From positions 3,454,496 to 3,518,495 of the forward strand of contig NZ_AP018316.1 in the NCBI RefSeq assembly GCF_002368115.1: a stretch of DNA of 64,000 nt, in the 5' to 3' direction. Within the stretch, counting starts at the first letter, position 1. Every line of letters starts with the position of its first letter. Of the stretch, positions 7,910 to 17,313 are shown one piece after another. Under the pieces are notes generated by a model. That model worked only from the letters and a program-made list of their open reading frames with translations, had not been told where the DNA came from and did not search any database. A program made the translations under genes and the position numbers. This DNA comes from Dolichospermum compactum NIES-806 (GTDB lineage Bacteria; Cyanobacteriota; Cyanobacteriia; Cyanobacteriales; Nostocaceae).

Positions 7910-8023
7910 GAACTTGTTCTTTGTGTTATAAAAAAGTCCAATTTTTAACCGTTTTGAGTATAACATGATGGATCATGGTGGGGAATACCCACCCTAATGA
8001 GCTAGGATGTATATAAATTTGAT

Positions 8024-8974
8024 TTACTTACTTTTTGTTTCAGCATAAGCCGCATAAACACTCTTGACATTATACCAATTCAAGAAAATCCGGGCAATTT
8101 CCAAAGCCAATTGCGGTTTACCAATATTAATTAACCATTGTAATAACGGAGACATAGTTCTTTCATTCAATAATCCGTTTACAGAAAGAATCCCCCATAA
8201 TAGACGATGAAACCAGGTCATTTGAATCATCATTTTTACTTCCCAAGTAGGATGTTTTTGATAAAACAAAACTCCCATGCGTCCCCGCTGAATTTCCTGA
8301 TCAATTAATTTAGGAATTTGCTGTAAACTAAATGGTGGATGCCAGTGATAGCCAACGGCTTCAGGACATTTAATTAATTTTAAGCCCAAGTTTTTTAACC
8401 TAACACCTAATTCTAGATCTTCCCAACCATAAAGTTGAAACCCATTATCAAATAATCCAGCTTTTTCTAACCAATGTTTGGGAATAGCCACATTACCAGT
8501 AGCAAAGAAAGCGGCGGAAAAATCTGTGATTTTATAAGGTTCATCCGTAGGATTAGTGAAATTACAAGTATTAATTACAGCACCGTAAGTAAAAAAACTA
8601 TTGCTTCCTAATTTCTCCCTTCCCTGTACCAAAGCATTTGTATGAGCTTGGAGGAAATTAGACAAAACCACTAAATCACTATCAATAAAAATAATTGTGT
8701 CACCTTGCGCTTTTTCTACCCCTAAATTTCGCGCTGCTGCTGGACCTGCATGATTTTGTTCAAAGCAGCGGACATGAGGAAACTCATTTCTATGCGTTGC
8801 TAACCAATTTAGTGTACCATCAGTAGAACCATCATCTACTAACACAACTTCATAACCTTCTATATGGTTTTTGCGGCTTAACTCCTGACTCTCCAAAGCG
8901 CGGAGGCACTTTTCTAGAATTGGTAAGCGATTATAAGTGGGAATGACAATACTAAAAAACACAGTTTCACCCAA
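8024..8974 (-). CDS. Family 2 glycosyltransferase
   Basis: 316 residues with a GT-A fold. The N-terminus FSIVIPTYNRLPILEKCLRA is typical of GT2, then VVLVDDGSTDGT, NHAGPAAARNLGVEKAQGD and the metal-binding DXD-like IIFIDSDLVVL. The second half has YGWEDLELGVRLKNLGLKL, an ED motif shared with galactosyltransferase-like members, which supplies the general base. The acceptor is unknown; a cell-surface polysaccharide is likely. It stands alone, convergent with psbN and divergent from argG. Confidence 0.9.
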   Translation of the reverse strand: MGETVFFSIVIPTYNRLPILEKCLRALESQELSRKNHIEGYEVVLVDDGSTDGTLNWLATHRNEFPHVRCFEQNHAGPAAARNLGVEKAQGDTIIFIDSDLVVLSNFLQAHTNALVQGREKLGSNSFFTYGAVINTCNFTNPTDEPYKITDFSAAFFATGNVAIPKHWLEKAGLFDNGFQLYGWEDLELGVRLKNLGLKLIKCPEAVGYHWHPPFSLQQIPKLIDQEIQRGRMGVLFYQKHPTWEVKMMIQMTWFHRLLWGILSVNGLLNERTMSPLLQWLINIGKPQLALEIARIFLNWYNVKSVYAAYAETKSK

Positions 8975-9099
8975 AAAAACTACTGCCTATATTGAGAATA
9001 AGACAAATATAACAAAGTTACTGTTGCACAAGAAAATATACGCTAGGCAAGTCAGATATAATAATGACTCATTCTTTGTTTTCCTAAGTGGAGAAATTC

Positions 9100-10299
9100 A
9101 TGGGTCGCGCTAAAAAGGTTGTTCTAGCATATTCTGGTGGAGTTGATACTTCTGTTTGTATTCCCTATCTCAAGCAAGAGTGGGGAGTGGAAGAGATAAT
9201 TACCCTAGCAGCAGATTTAGGTCAGGGAGATGAATTAGAACCAATTCGAGAAAAAGCTCTCAAATCCGGTGCAAGTGAATCCTTGGTAGCGGATGTTAAG
9301 GATATCTTTGTTAAAGACTACGCATTTCCAGCGATTCAAGCCAATGCGCTCTATGAAAACCGCTATCCTCTGGGTACAGCCCTGGCTCGTCCCTTGATTG
9401 CTAAGATTCTAGTAGAAGCCGCTGCGAAATATGGTGCGGATGCGATCGCTCACGGTTGTACAGGGAAAGGTAACGACCAAGTACGCTTTGATGTTTCCTG
9501 TACAGCGCTCAACCCTAACCTAAAAATCCTCGCACCAGCCAGAGAATGGGGTATGAGTCGGGAGGAAACCATCGCCTATGGTGAGAAGTTTGGTATTCCT
9601 GCACCCGTGAAAAAATCATCTCCCTTCAGTATAGATAAAAACTTGCTAGGTCGCAGTATTGAAGCTGGTACATTGGAAGATCCAGCAAACGAGCCGCCAG
9701 AAGAAATTTATGAAATGACCAAAGCCATAGCTGATACTCCCAATGAACCGGAATATCTAGAAATTGGCTTCCAAAAAGGGCTTCCTACCACTATCAATGG
9801 CACATCAAAAGAGCCTGTTGAGTTAATTGAACAACTCAATAAAATTGTGGGAAATCATGGTATTGGGCGGATTGACATGATTGAAAACCGGTTAGTAGGC
9901 ATCAAATCACGGGAAATCTACGAATCACCGGCCATGATAGTTCTGATTAACGCCCACCGTGACTTAGAAAGCCTCACCTTAACAGCAGATGTCAGTCATT
10001 ACAAACGAGGCATAGAAGAAACATATACCAAAATCGTATACAACGGACTTTGGTATAGTCCACTTAAAGCAGCTTTAGATGCCTTTATTCAACAAACACA
10101 AGAAAGAGTTTCTGGTGTAGTGCGATTAAAACTTTTCAAAGGTAACGCCGTCATAGTTGGGCGTTGGAGTGACAATACTCTTTACACTCCCGATTTAGCC
10201 ACCTACGGCGCAGAAGATCAATTTGATCACAAAGCCGCAGAAGGCTTCATCTACGTTTGGGGACTACCTACCCGTATTTGGGCGCAGCAGAATAAGTAA
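9100..10299 (+). CDS. argG: Argininosuccinate synthase
   Basis: About 399 residues. It joins citrulline and aspartate using ATP in arginine biosynthesis. The ATP-pyrophosphatase loop AYSGGVDTSVC is at residues 10-20, with HGCTGKGNDQVRFD and SPFSIDKNLLGRSIEAGTLE further on, all conserved. ATG at 9100 (MGRAKK) is preferred over GTG at 9088, since GGAG lies 7 bases before it and homologues begin there. In heterocystous cyanobacteria arginine also feeds cyanophycin. Confidence 0.98.
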   Translation: MGRAKKVVLAYSGGVDTSVCIPYLKQEWGVEEIITLAADLGQGDELEPIREKALKSGASESLVADVKDIFVKDYAFPAIQANALYENRYPLGTALARPLIAKILVEAAAKYGADAIAHGCTGKGNDQVRFDVSCTALNPNLKILAPAREWGMSREETIAYGEKFGIPAPVKKSSPFSIDKNLLGRSIEAGTLEDPANEPPEEIYEMTKAIADTPNEPEYLEIGFQKGLPTTINGTSKEPVELIEQLNKIVGNHGIGRIDMIENRLVGIKSREIYESPAMIVLINAHRDLESLTLTADVSHYKRGIEETYTKIVYNGLWYSPLKAALDAFIQQTQERVSGVVRLKLFKGNAVIVGRWSDNTLYTPDLATYGAEDQFDHKAAEGFIYVWGLPTRIWAQQNK

Positions 10300-10301
10300 T
10301 T

Positions 10302-10402
10302 AGGTAATTGGTGATTGGTGATTGGTGATTGGAAATAATTTATTACCCATTACCCATTACCCATTACCCATTACCCATTACCCATTACCTGTTACCTGTT
10401 AC
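10302..10402. repeat. STRR heptamer tandem repeats
   Basis: GGTGATT-type heptamers at 10302-10332 are followed by TTACCCA/TTACCTG heptamers at 10340-10402. Such short tandemly repeated sequences are a hallmark of heterocystous cyanobacteria. They fill the gap between argG and the convergent dedA-like gene. Confidence 0.9.
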
Positions 10403-11032
10403 CTATTCCTCAGTTTGCTGTTTCACTTCGCGGGACTCTAACCAAATTGGTACAGCAATCACAGCAACTAAAATCAGTAACGCCAAAATTGCAAATTTAC
10501 TGACCCAGGCTACCAATTGTTCTAGGGAAATAATTCTTCCCGCGAAAAAAGCTAATGTCACCATGACACTACCCCAAGCAGTCGCTCCAGCTAGATTATA
10601 AATTAGGAATTTACCGAAGGGCATTTCCGCTATACCTGCAAGTGGTGAAGCAAAAATCCGCAATAAGGCAAAAAAGCGGCCAAAAAATACAGCTTTAGCG
10701 GCGTTTTCTGTAAATTGCTCTTTAATACTTAGTAGTCGGACTTCGGAAATGCGGAAAATCTTGCCAATTTGCAGCAGAAAAGGCCAACCACCAACTCTAC
10801 CTATCCAATAGCCGCAATTGCCGCCAATTACAGCACCCCCCACAGCGTTACCGAGAACCAGCCAGTAATTTAATTCATTACTACCGGCAAGAAAACCACC
10901 AACAATGGTTACGGTTTCGCCAGGAAGAGGAATGCCCAAATTTTCTAGCAATATTCCCAAAAAAATTGCTAAATAACCATAATTATGAGCAATTTCTTGG
11001 ATGTTTTCTAGTGAAAGTAGCTCAAAAGACAT
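10403..11032 (-). CDS. DedA/SNARE-associated family membrane protein
   Basis: 209 residues with 4-6 hydrophobic stretches. DedA features are GYLAIFLGILLENLGIPLPG (re-entrant loop with the conserved E and PGE), then GNAVGGAVIGGNCGYWIGR and GRFFALLRIFASPLAGIAEM with the conserved R residues. Some DedA members move undecaprenyl phosphate or other lipids across the membrane; the precise substrate here is unknown. The final residues (ESREVKQQTEE) are cytoplasmic. Confidence 0.92.
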   Translation of the reverse strand: MSFELLSLENIQEIAHNYGYLAIFLGILLENLGIPLPGETVTIVGGFLAGSNELNYWLVLGNAVGGAVIGGNCGYWIGRVGGWPFLLQIGKIFRISEVRLLSIKEQFTENAAKAVFFGRFFALLRIFASPLAGIAEMPFGKFLIYNLAGATAWGSVMVTLAFFAGRIISLEQLVAWVSKFAILALLILVAVIAVPIWLESREVKQQTEE

Positions 11033-11473
11033 CCAGCACCACCGAGTTTACAAATTTTTACCTTTACCATATCTTTGCTTGCTTTTGGCTATGGTGTCAA
11101 TCAAACCGCAATAGGGGGAGTTCAGGAGTTCAGGAGTTCAGGAGTCAGGAGTTCAGGGGGAAGAAGAAGAAAGAAGAATAGTTTTTATCAATGACCAATC
11201 ACCAATCACCAATCACCAATCACTAATCAAACCGGATTGCTATAGTAATTTGAGATAATGATAAGTTCGTTACCGAAATTAACGGTAAATTATGCTTATA
11301 CTAGAAAGACATATAAACAAATTATACGGCATAAATACTGAAAAAGATTTTTTCAACTGTGCTGCTGTTAATTCTCATAAACTTTGCGAAAACAGTCATT
11401 ATGCGGTTGAATTATAAACAGTATGGATGTCAGTTTGCCCTTTCTTTTGTGTTTTAAATACTCAGTTAAATTT
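11033..11473. other. Spacer with octamer and heptamer repeats
   Basis: Between the dedA-like gene and the STAS gene. It carries a GGAGTTCA octamer run (11117-11157), a purine tract (AAGAAGAAGAAAGAAGAA), and CCAATCA heptamers (11194-11230). The last ~200 bases hold the probable promoter of the STAS gene, but no convincing -35/-10 pair. Confidence 0.6.
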
Positions 11474-11830
11474 ATGACTCTTACACAAGAACGCCAAGTA
11501 ATTTTGTTCAAACCCCAAGGTAGTATAGACCTCGATAGTGGTACTATCTTGAGCGAACAGATGGCTGCAATTGAACCTCAGCATCACCAACTCTGGGTTA
11601 TAGATTTATCAGAAGTAGATTTCATGGATAGTTCTGGATTGGTTCCACTTGTCAAGGGACTTACCACAGCGCGTCAAAGTGGTTGTCGGTTGGTTCTTTG
11701 CAACGTTAAAGCTCCAGTTAAGTTGATTTTGGAACTTACCCAGCTTGATTCAGTATTTGAAATTTTCCCAAGTTACGAAGATATTTTCACTCCTGTTACC
11801 AATCAACAGCTAGTAGCAACTGGAGTTTAG
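11474..11830 (+). CDS. STAS-domain anti-sigma factor antagonist
   Basis: 118 residues from MTLTQERQVILFKPQG, one STAS domain. The phospho-acceptor region VIDLSEVDFMDSSGLVPLVK (Ser53/Ser54) is intact, and RLVLCNVKAPVKLILELTQL forms the later helix. Such proteins relay partner-switching signals by being phosphorylated by an anti-sigma kinase; no kinase partner of that type lies next to it. An in-frame ATG at 11423 would add 17 hydrophobic residues; the later start fits the family better, though neither has a clear ribosome site. Confidence 0.88.
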   Translation: MTLTQERQVILFKPQGSIDLDSGTILSEQMAAIEPQHHQLWVIDLSEVDFMDSSGLVPLVKGLTTARQSGCRLVLCNVKAPVKLILELTQLDSVFEIFPSYEDIFTPVTNQQLVATGV

Positions 11831-11859
11831 ACTAAATCAGTATTTTTATATCTTTTAAT

Positions 11860-11888
11860 ATCCCCGACTTCTTTAAGGAGTTGGGGAT
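11860..11888. repeat. Dispersed hairpin, GATCCCCGACTTC family (copy 2, diverged)
   Basis: ATCCCCGACTTC pairs with GGAGTTGGGGAT. Both arms differ from the common form, leaving G-T pairs but keeping the stem. It lies just after the STAS gene. Confidence 0.7.
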
Positions 11889-11984
11889 TTGAAATTAATT
11901 AACCTCTCAAATAGTTTCGCCAATATGGCGACAAATGTGCGATAATTAACCGCATATTTCCCAAAATAAGGAATCAGGTGGGGT

Positions 11985-13439
11985 GTGAATCTGATGATAG
12001 GTACGACTATAGGCGGACGCTATTGTATTACTACCAGGTTAGGACAGGGTGGATTTGGAACTACTTATTTAGCCAAGGATACTCAACGTCCTGGGTCTCC
12101 CGTTTGTGTGGTTAAGCATTTTACACCATTAACTACAAAACCAGAGCAATTAGAAAAAGCTCAAGAATTGTTTGAACGAGAAGCAGGAATTTTACAAAAA
12201 CTCAATCATCCACAAATACCCAAACTTTTAGCGTTTTTTACGGAAAATCAACAGTTTTTCATAGTTCAAGAATTTATTAAAGGACATGATTTAACGAAAG
12301 AATTACCACCTACATCTACCAATACTAATATCAGTGAAGCATTTGTTATTAAATTATTAAAAGATATTCTGGAAGTATTGGAATATATTCATGGTGAAGG
12401 TGTAATTCATCGTGATTTAAAACCAAGTAATGTCATGAGACAAGAAATAGATAATAAAATAGTCATCATTGATTTTGGGATAGTTAAACCTGTTAAACCA
12501 ATTAATAACCAAGAAGATGATACTCAAATAATTGGTAATGAACTTATTAACCAAGAGAATGGTAATTATAATCCTACAAGAATTGGCACTAAAGGATATG
12601 CACCCAGGGAACAAGGAGAAGGTAAACCAGAATTCAATAGTGATATTTTTTCTCTAGGAATGATTGTAATTGAAGCACTTACAAGAATGGAGGCTAAAGA
12701 TATCAATAATGATAACAATAACCAAGAAATAAGTTGGCGTTATTATAGTAAAATTAAAGTTAGTGATCAACTTGCAGACATTTTAGATAAAATGGTCAAA
12801 TCTGATCATAGAGACCGTTATCAGACAGTAACAGAAGTATTAACAGCATTACAAAAAATATCTATAATATCTAGAAAAAGTCCATTACTACCACCTAAAA
12901 TTTATCATTTATTCCTGAAAATTGCCCCTTTGGGATTAATCGTAATCATAGGAATAATTGTATTTCCAAACCGTCCTATTTCTGAATGTGATGGAAAATT
13001 AGCAACTTATAAAAATAAGGAACATAATATAGAAATTGAATATCCTGAATGTTGGTTCGCGGACGAAACTCCTATCTCTGTCATTGGTATTGGTAAAATA
13101 GTTACATTTATTCAACCTCAACAAAAAGCTAGATTGATTATTAGTAGTTCTCAATATTCGGGAACTTTAGAAAATTACGGGGAAGACCAGGAGAGGATGA
13201 TCAAAAGTAACCTAGAATCATCAAATATCATAGAAAGAAGTTCAACTATTATCGCAAATCAAACAGGACAAAAAATAATTGTCACTGGTAAAAATGAACA
13301 ACAAAAAATCAAAAATATGTATGTAATGACTTTGAGAAACAATCAAGCTTATTTAATTGCTTATACTGCACCCATAGATGATTATGATAAGTTGATTAAA
13401 CCTGTAGAAGATATGATAAAGTCATTACAGATTGATTAA
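11985..13439 (+). CDS. Membrane-anchored Ser/Thr protein kinase with C-terminal sensor-like domain
   Basis: 484 residues. The kinase domain (about 10-290) has all core motifs: glycine loop LGQGGFGTTY (19-28), Lys44 in CVVKHF, HRDLKPSNVM (142-151) and the DFG motif at 163-165. A membrane span follows (about 308-326, IAPLGLIVIIGIIVF). The outer ~150 residues (NKEHNIEIEYPECWFA onward) resemble the PsbP-like fold seen behind many cyanobacterial kinases, so it may sense something outside the membrane. The start is GTG at 11985 or ATG at 11994; AGGTGG upstream does not settle it. It is convergent with the protease/COP23 cluster. Confidence 0.92.
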   Translation: MNLMIGTTIGGRYCITTRLGQGGFGTTYLAKDTQRPGSPVCVVKHFTPLTTKPEQLEKAQELFEREAGILQKLNHPQIPKLLAFFTENQQFFIVQEFIKGHDLTKELPPTSTNTNISEAFVIKLLKDILEVLEYIHGEGVIHRDLKPSNVMRQEIDNKIVIIDFGIVKPVKPINNQEDDTQIIGNELINQENGNYNPTRIGTKGYAPREQGEGKPEFNSDIFSLGMIVIEALTRMEAKDINNDNNNQEISWRYYSKIKVSDQLADILDKMVKSDHRDRYQTVTEVLTALQKISIISRKSPLLPPKIYHLFLKIAPLGLIVIIGIIVFPNRPISECDGKLATYKNKEHNIEIEYPECWFADETPISVIGIGKIVTFIQPQQKARLIISSSQYSGTLENYGEDQERMIKSNLESSNIIERSSTIIANQTGQKIIVTGKNEQQKIKNMYVMTLRNNQAYLIAYTAPIDDYDKLIKPVEDMIKSLQID

Positions 13440-13461
13440 ATTAATCTATAATATCAATAAA

Positions 13462-13598
13462 AACACGGGTAGGGGCAATCCCCCCGTGGTTGCCCCAAAA
13501 ACACGGTAGGGGCAATCCCCCCGTGGTTGCCCAAGGGGGTAGGGGTAGGCACGGGGGCGCTACCCCTACATCAAATCCAAATCTTTTAATAAACCCAT
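13462..13598. repeat. Direct repeat plus GTAGGGGTAGGCACGGG repeat
   Basis: GTAGGGGCAATCCCCCCGTG followed by GTTGCCC occurs twice (13462-13496 and 13501-13532). Next is GGGTAGGCACGGGGGCGCTA with CCCCTACATCAAATCC (13541-13585). The latter matches, without interruption, the sequences on both sides of the foldback insert at 19992-20218. Confidence 0.75.
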
Positions 13599-13700
13599 TA
13601 TCTCGTTCCCAGACTCCGGATGACAATTAAACATCCTGTTAATCCTTAAATCCTGGACATCCTGATATGGCTACGCCACGCTTTGCTATCAGACAAAATA

Positions 13701-15431
13701 TTATTGTTGTAATTTTCTAGGTAAAGTAGATAGCAATTTCTGAGTATCAGCAATTATTTTATCACCCCAAACATTCTTTTTGAGAACGTTGACATCAGCA
13801 AAGTTTTTATCTAATTTTAATGCAGTCGTTGCTAATTGATAAGCTTGTTCTTTTTCTCCCTTAGTATACAAAGCAACAGCCAACGCTAATATAGGTTCAG
13901 CAAGTTGATTGTTAATTTTCATAGCTTGTTGCCATTGTTTAATCGCTGTTTTTTTGTCCCCTTGTTCATATTTGATCAAGCCTATATTATTGATAGCGAC
14001 TAAACTGTTAGCATTTTTGGCAACTGCTTGATTATAATCAGATATTGCGGCTGTGTAGTTTTCTTGCTGATGATAAATAATTCCTCGATTGGTGTAAGCA
14101 TCAGCATATTCAGGATTAAACTTGATAGCTAGGTTGTAATCATCTATTGCTCCTTGCTTATCTCCTAATTCATTACGGACAACTCCCCGGTTGTTGTAGG
14201 CTTGGGCATAGTTAGGATTAAACTTGATAGCTAGGTTGTAATCATCTATTGCTCCTTGCTTATCTCCTAATTCATTACGGACAACTCCCCGGTTGTTGTA
14301 GGCATCGGCATAGTTGGGATTAAACTTGATAGCTAGGTTGTAATCATCTATTGCTCGTTGCTTATCTCCTGATTCATAACGGACAACTCCCCGGTTGTTG
14401 TAGGCATCGGCATAGTTGGGATTAAACTTGATAGCTAGGTTGTAATCATCTATTGCTCGTTGCTTATCTCCTAATTCATTACGGACAACTCCCCGGTTGT
14501 TGTAGGCATCGGCATAGTTGGGATTAAACTTGATAGCTAGGTTGTAATCATCTATTGCTCGTTGCTTATCTCCTGATTCATAACGGACAACTCCCCGGTT
14601 GTTGTAGGCATAGGAATAGTTGGGATTAAAAATAATAGCTTCTGTATAAGCTACTATTGCCTCTCGATAATCTTTTTGTTCATACTTCTTAAATCCTAAC
14701 TCAAAATAATCATTAGCTGTTAAACCCCTAATGCTGGGCTTATCAGTAACACCTGCTGCAATCCGCACATAAGTATTAATAGGAATACCAGCAAATCTAT
14801 CTCTTTCCCTATTGTCATATTCATCACCTCTGCCATGAATACCTATCAACTCACCTTCTGAATTTAACACTGGTCCGCCACTCATGCCCTTGAGGGTGGG
14901 ATTGGTATAAACTAAATTGTAACCACCATCTATGGTTACTTGAGTGGCATGAGCGGAAACTTGTCCATCAAAGCAATCATAAAGCGGTGCAGTAATATTG
15001 GGGGTGGAAAGACGAAACCCAGCTACATAAACATTATCCCCACGTTTTATTAAGTCAGAATTGCCAAATTTAGCTACTTGATAGGTTTTACTACTAACAA
15101 ATTTCACCACAGCTAAATCTATCCCTGTTCCCAGTGGTTTAATATTTTCCCCCTGAATGGGATAACGTTGTCCATCGGGGGTGATAATAGTGTATTTTAA
15201 ACTAGTATTTTTAACATTGTGAAAAGCTGTGAGAACAGTATAAGTATTACCTTCTTGTTTAATTAAAATTCCCGAACCATTATCTTTATTATTAATATCA
15301 ATTAAAACCGTGATTTTTTGGGATATTTTATCTATTTTAGAACTGCATGATAAATCTTTGGCCGTCGTTGGTTGGTTTAGGGTGATAGATGTGAGGATAA
15401 ATAATGTGGGAATTGTGTATTTATAGTACAT
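13701..15431 (-). CDS. Secreted trypsin-like serine protease with TPR repeats
   Basis: 576 residues from MYYKYTIPTLFILTSITLNQ, a signal peptide (an upstream in-frame start at 15458 is less likely). The peptidase S1 domain (about 30-240) has His71 in LTAFHNV, Asp105 in GIDLAVVKF and Ser184 in KGMSGGPVLN, a complete triad. About eight TPR repeats follow (250-560). Five are nearly identical at DNA level (unit RAIDDYNLAIKFNPNYADAY then NNRGVV), so the array expanded recently. It leads outward from a cluster with a second protease and a COP23 protein on the same strand. Export to periplasm or thylakoid lumen is inferred. Confidence 0.9.
   Translation of the reverse strand: MYYKYTIPTLFILTSITLNQPTTAKDLSCSSKIDKISQKITVLIDINNKDNGSGILIKQEGNTYTVLTAFHNVKNTSLKYTIITPDGQRYPIQGENIKPLGTGIDLAVVKFVSSKTYQVAKFGNSDLIKRGDNVYVAGFRLSTPNITAPLYDCFDGQVSAHATQVTIDGGYNLVYTNPTLKGMSGGPVLNSEGELIGIHGRGDEYDNRERDRFAGIPINTYVRIAAGVTDKPSIRGLTANDYFELGFKKYEQKDYREAIVAYTEAIIFNPNYSYAYNNRGVVRYESGDKQRAIDDYNLAIKFNPNYADAYNNRGVVRNELGDKQRAIDDYNLAIKFNPNYADAYNNRGVVRYESGDKQRAIDDYNLAIKFNPNYADAYNNRGVVRNELGDKQGAIDDYNLAIKFNPNYAQAYNNRGVVRNELGDKQGAIDDYNLAIKFNPEYADAYTNRGIIYHQQENYTAAISDYNQAVAKNANSLVAINNIGLIKYEQGDKKTAIKQWQQAMKINNQLAEPILALAVALYTKGEKEQAYQLATTALKLDKNFADVNVLKKNVWGDKIIADTQKLLSTLPRKLQQ
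14118..14640. repeat. 102-bp tandem repeats encoding TPR units
   Basis: Five to six copies of a 102-bp (34-codon) unit lie head to tail in the protease-TPR gene. Units carrying RNELGDKQ and RYESGDKQ alternate in the first four, hinting that expansion occurred partly by 204-bp steps. Confidence 0.9.
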
Positions 15432-15458
15432 ATTAATTGTCAGCATCAGAATGTCCAA

Positions 15459-15874
15459 GGATTTACAGGATTTTGATTGTTTAATTTCTGTCTAAATCAT
15501 CAACCCAACCACTGAAATATATATAAGAATCTGGTAAATAACAATTACTAGATTCCGGTAAAAAAATAACTTGTCTCACAATAACACTATAAGTACCCAA
15601 TTACAAAAACCATCATTTTGTACAAAATGTAGGTTGGGTTGACGCAAGGAAACCCAACATTAATTATCTCATAGAAAGACCTAAAGAGGGTGTTTGAAAA
15701 GTCTAATTTATTACTTGCAAGGGCGACTAGAAGTCGCGGCTACACAGACGAAACCCACCTTCGTGGGTTCAAAAGCCTTGATTTTTCGTTATCTAAGCAA
15801 GGGCGACTAGAAGTCGCGGCTACACAGACGAAACCCACCTTCGTGGGTTCAAAAGCCTTTAAAGAGGAGGTTAA
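15459..15874. other. Spacer between the two proteases with a 63-bp direct repeat
   Basis: Two identical 63-bp copies (15717-15779 and 15797-15859), each opening GCAAGGGCGACTAGAAGTCG and containing the hairpin ACCCACCTTCGTGGGT, lie 17 bases apart. A dispersed repeat with GTTGGGTT...AACCCAAC arms is at 15631-15659; a relative is at 52293. There is no intact gene. Confidence 0.8.
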
Positions 15875-16636
15875 CTATGGAGAAGGTTTGAGTTTATCTA
15901 TGGCTATAGCCCAATTTAAACGGACTATTTGTTGATGTAGTTTTTCATCTGCTGGTGTACCATCTATGAATACTGAGGGAACATCCCATAATGGATAAGC
16001 GTGCATTCCATTAACACCGATTAATTGACCATTTTCATTTAATAATGGTCCTCCACTCATGCCTTTTTCTAGTTTGTTTGTATATCCTATTTGATATCCT
16101 CTTTCTAAGGCTTTTTCTAGAACTAGAACTATTCTAGCTGTTGTGAATGTGAACTGTTGAACTGTGTTTTCTGATTCATCAGCGGGAAAACCCGCAATAA
16201 ATACTTTATCTCCTATTTTTGATTGAGTCCCAATATTTGCTACTCCATAAATTGTATTACTAGAAAATTCCAACATGGCTAAATCATATTTACCAAACTT
16301 CATTTTTTTAGATACTTTGGCTTTATGTATTTTCCTGTCTGGCGTTTCTATGTTGTAAGGTCTTTGACCTGCTTCTAAAACATGAGCGTTTGTTAATATT
16401 GTGTAAATATTGCCATTTTTCTTCAGTAATATTCCTGAACCAAGAAACTCCGTTGACAGGATTTTAACGGTAATATCTGTTGCTTGTTGTTTTACTTGTG
16501 CTGGAGAAAGTCGGGTTAGTGGTTGGTCTACGGGAGTATTCTTAGTATAAATATTAGCATCTAGGCTTAAATTAGGTAATAGTAAACACAAACCACTAAC
16601 ACAGGTGATGAATTTGATAATTGTAAAATTTGACAA
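15875..16636 (-). CDS. Secreted trypsin-like serine protease
   Basis: 253 residues with a hydrophobic signal segment (IIKFITCVSGLCLLLPNLSL). The triad is His85 (TNAHVLEAG), Asp118 (GKYDLAMLEF) and Ser194 (KGMSGGPLLN). It resembles the protease half of the neighbouring protein but has no TPR tail. It starts 18 bases after the COP23 gene, so the two form an operon. The shared strand and theme suggest that protease and COP23 proteins work together, but the substrate is unknown. Confidence 0.9.
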   Translation of the reverse strand: MSNFTIIKFITCVSGLCLLLPNLSLDANIYTKNTPVDQPLTRLSPAQVKQQATDITVKILSTEFLGSGILLKKNGNIYTILTNAHVLEAGQRPYNIETPDRKIHKAKVSKKMKFGKYDLAMLEFSSNTIYGVANIGTQSKIGDKVFIAGFPADESENTVQQFTFTTARIVLVLEKALERGYQIGYTNKLEKGMSGGPLLNENGQLIGVNGMHAYPLWDVPSVFIDGTPADEKLHQQIVRLNWAIAIDKLKPSP

Positions 16637-16654
16637 CTTGAAAAGATGTATAGT

Positions 16655-17203
16655 TTATTTTTGCTCCGCTGGTAAATTATTTAAGTAAGTATCAAAATCA
16701 AAGATGATATCATCAGTGTTAGAATTTTGATTCATAATTTCAGCGCCAGCTAGAGCTTGACGATTAAACAACCTATTAGCCACATCTCTGCCATTTGTAC
16801 CCCGTCTGAGGGTAAATAGTAAATTACCGGAGTTACAGACCGTATTAGAGTCACTTCCAGAACAAATTACGGTTTCCCTGTTGACTATTCCAGAGGCGAT
16901 TTTTTTCAGTGTACCATTATCGTAATTTCTTTGAAATCTTGTTGATACTTCCTGACATCGCTTTTTAGGGCTGTATTGCGAGGGAAAGTAGGTTGATGTC
17001 CAACCCATAATCTTGTGTCTTTGACCGTCTTCTGTACGGGTAAAGGTGAAATATTGCCCATCTTCTGCGGCACAATAGAATTTAGTGCCTCCAGCGTAAC
17101 TAGGTTGACTCATGGCTGTAAAGCTTGCTAAGGCTGTTAATGACGCTGTAGCAAATATTTGAGTCAATTTTGGGTGTAGTTGACCAGATATTTTTGTGGC
17201 CAT
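16655..17203 (-). CDS. COP23-domain secreted protein
   Basis: 182 residues. The signal peptide (LTALASFTAMSQPSYAGG, cut near residue 37) is followed by a COP23-like domain with paired cysteines (FYCAAEDGQYFTF, RCQEVSTRFQ, VICSGSDSNTVC, LLFTLRRG). COP23 was named for a circadian oscillating cyanobacterial protein; its function is not known. It is the first gene of the COP23-protease pair and lies upstream of the protease-TPR gene. The family assignment is by motif recall. Confidence 0.82.
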   Translation of the reverse strand: MATKISGQLHPKLTQIFATASLTALASFTAMSQPSYAGGTKFYCAAEDGQYFTFTRTEDGQRHKIMGWTSTYFPSQYSPKKRCQEVSTRFQRNYDNGTLKKIASGIVNRETVICSGSDSNTVCNSGNLLFTLRRGTNGRDVANRLFNRQALAGAEIMNQNSNTDDIIFDFDTYLNNLPAEQK

Positions 17204-17313
17204 ATGTTCAATTATTTGCGTGATTTCAATGAGATTTTAACTCATAAGTAGGTAATTAGGGATTAAATTCAGAGCTTTCTTTTTCTCTCTTGTTTTAGCC
17301 TAAGATCCCCGAC

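Noticed and set aside
10302..10402. Regular short repeats that might be a CRISPR array
   Set aside because: The units are 7-base heptamers with no spacers; they are STRR tracts. The same holds for 23789, 38104 and 42716.
13441..13626. 61-codon minus-strand frame, Pro/Gly rich
   Set aside because: It is the translation of the GTAGGGGCAATCCCCCC direct repeats.
14118..14640. Regular 102-bp repeats that might be a CRISPR array
   Set aside because: The unit is a whole number of codons and encodes TPR motifs within a long protein, with no unique spacers.
15717..15859. 63-bp direct repeats as attachment sites
   Set aside because: They lie only 17 bases apart with nothing between; a simple local duplication of a dispersed hairpin explains them.
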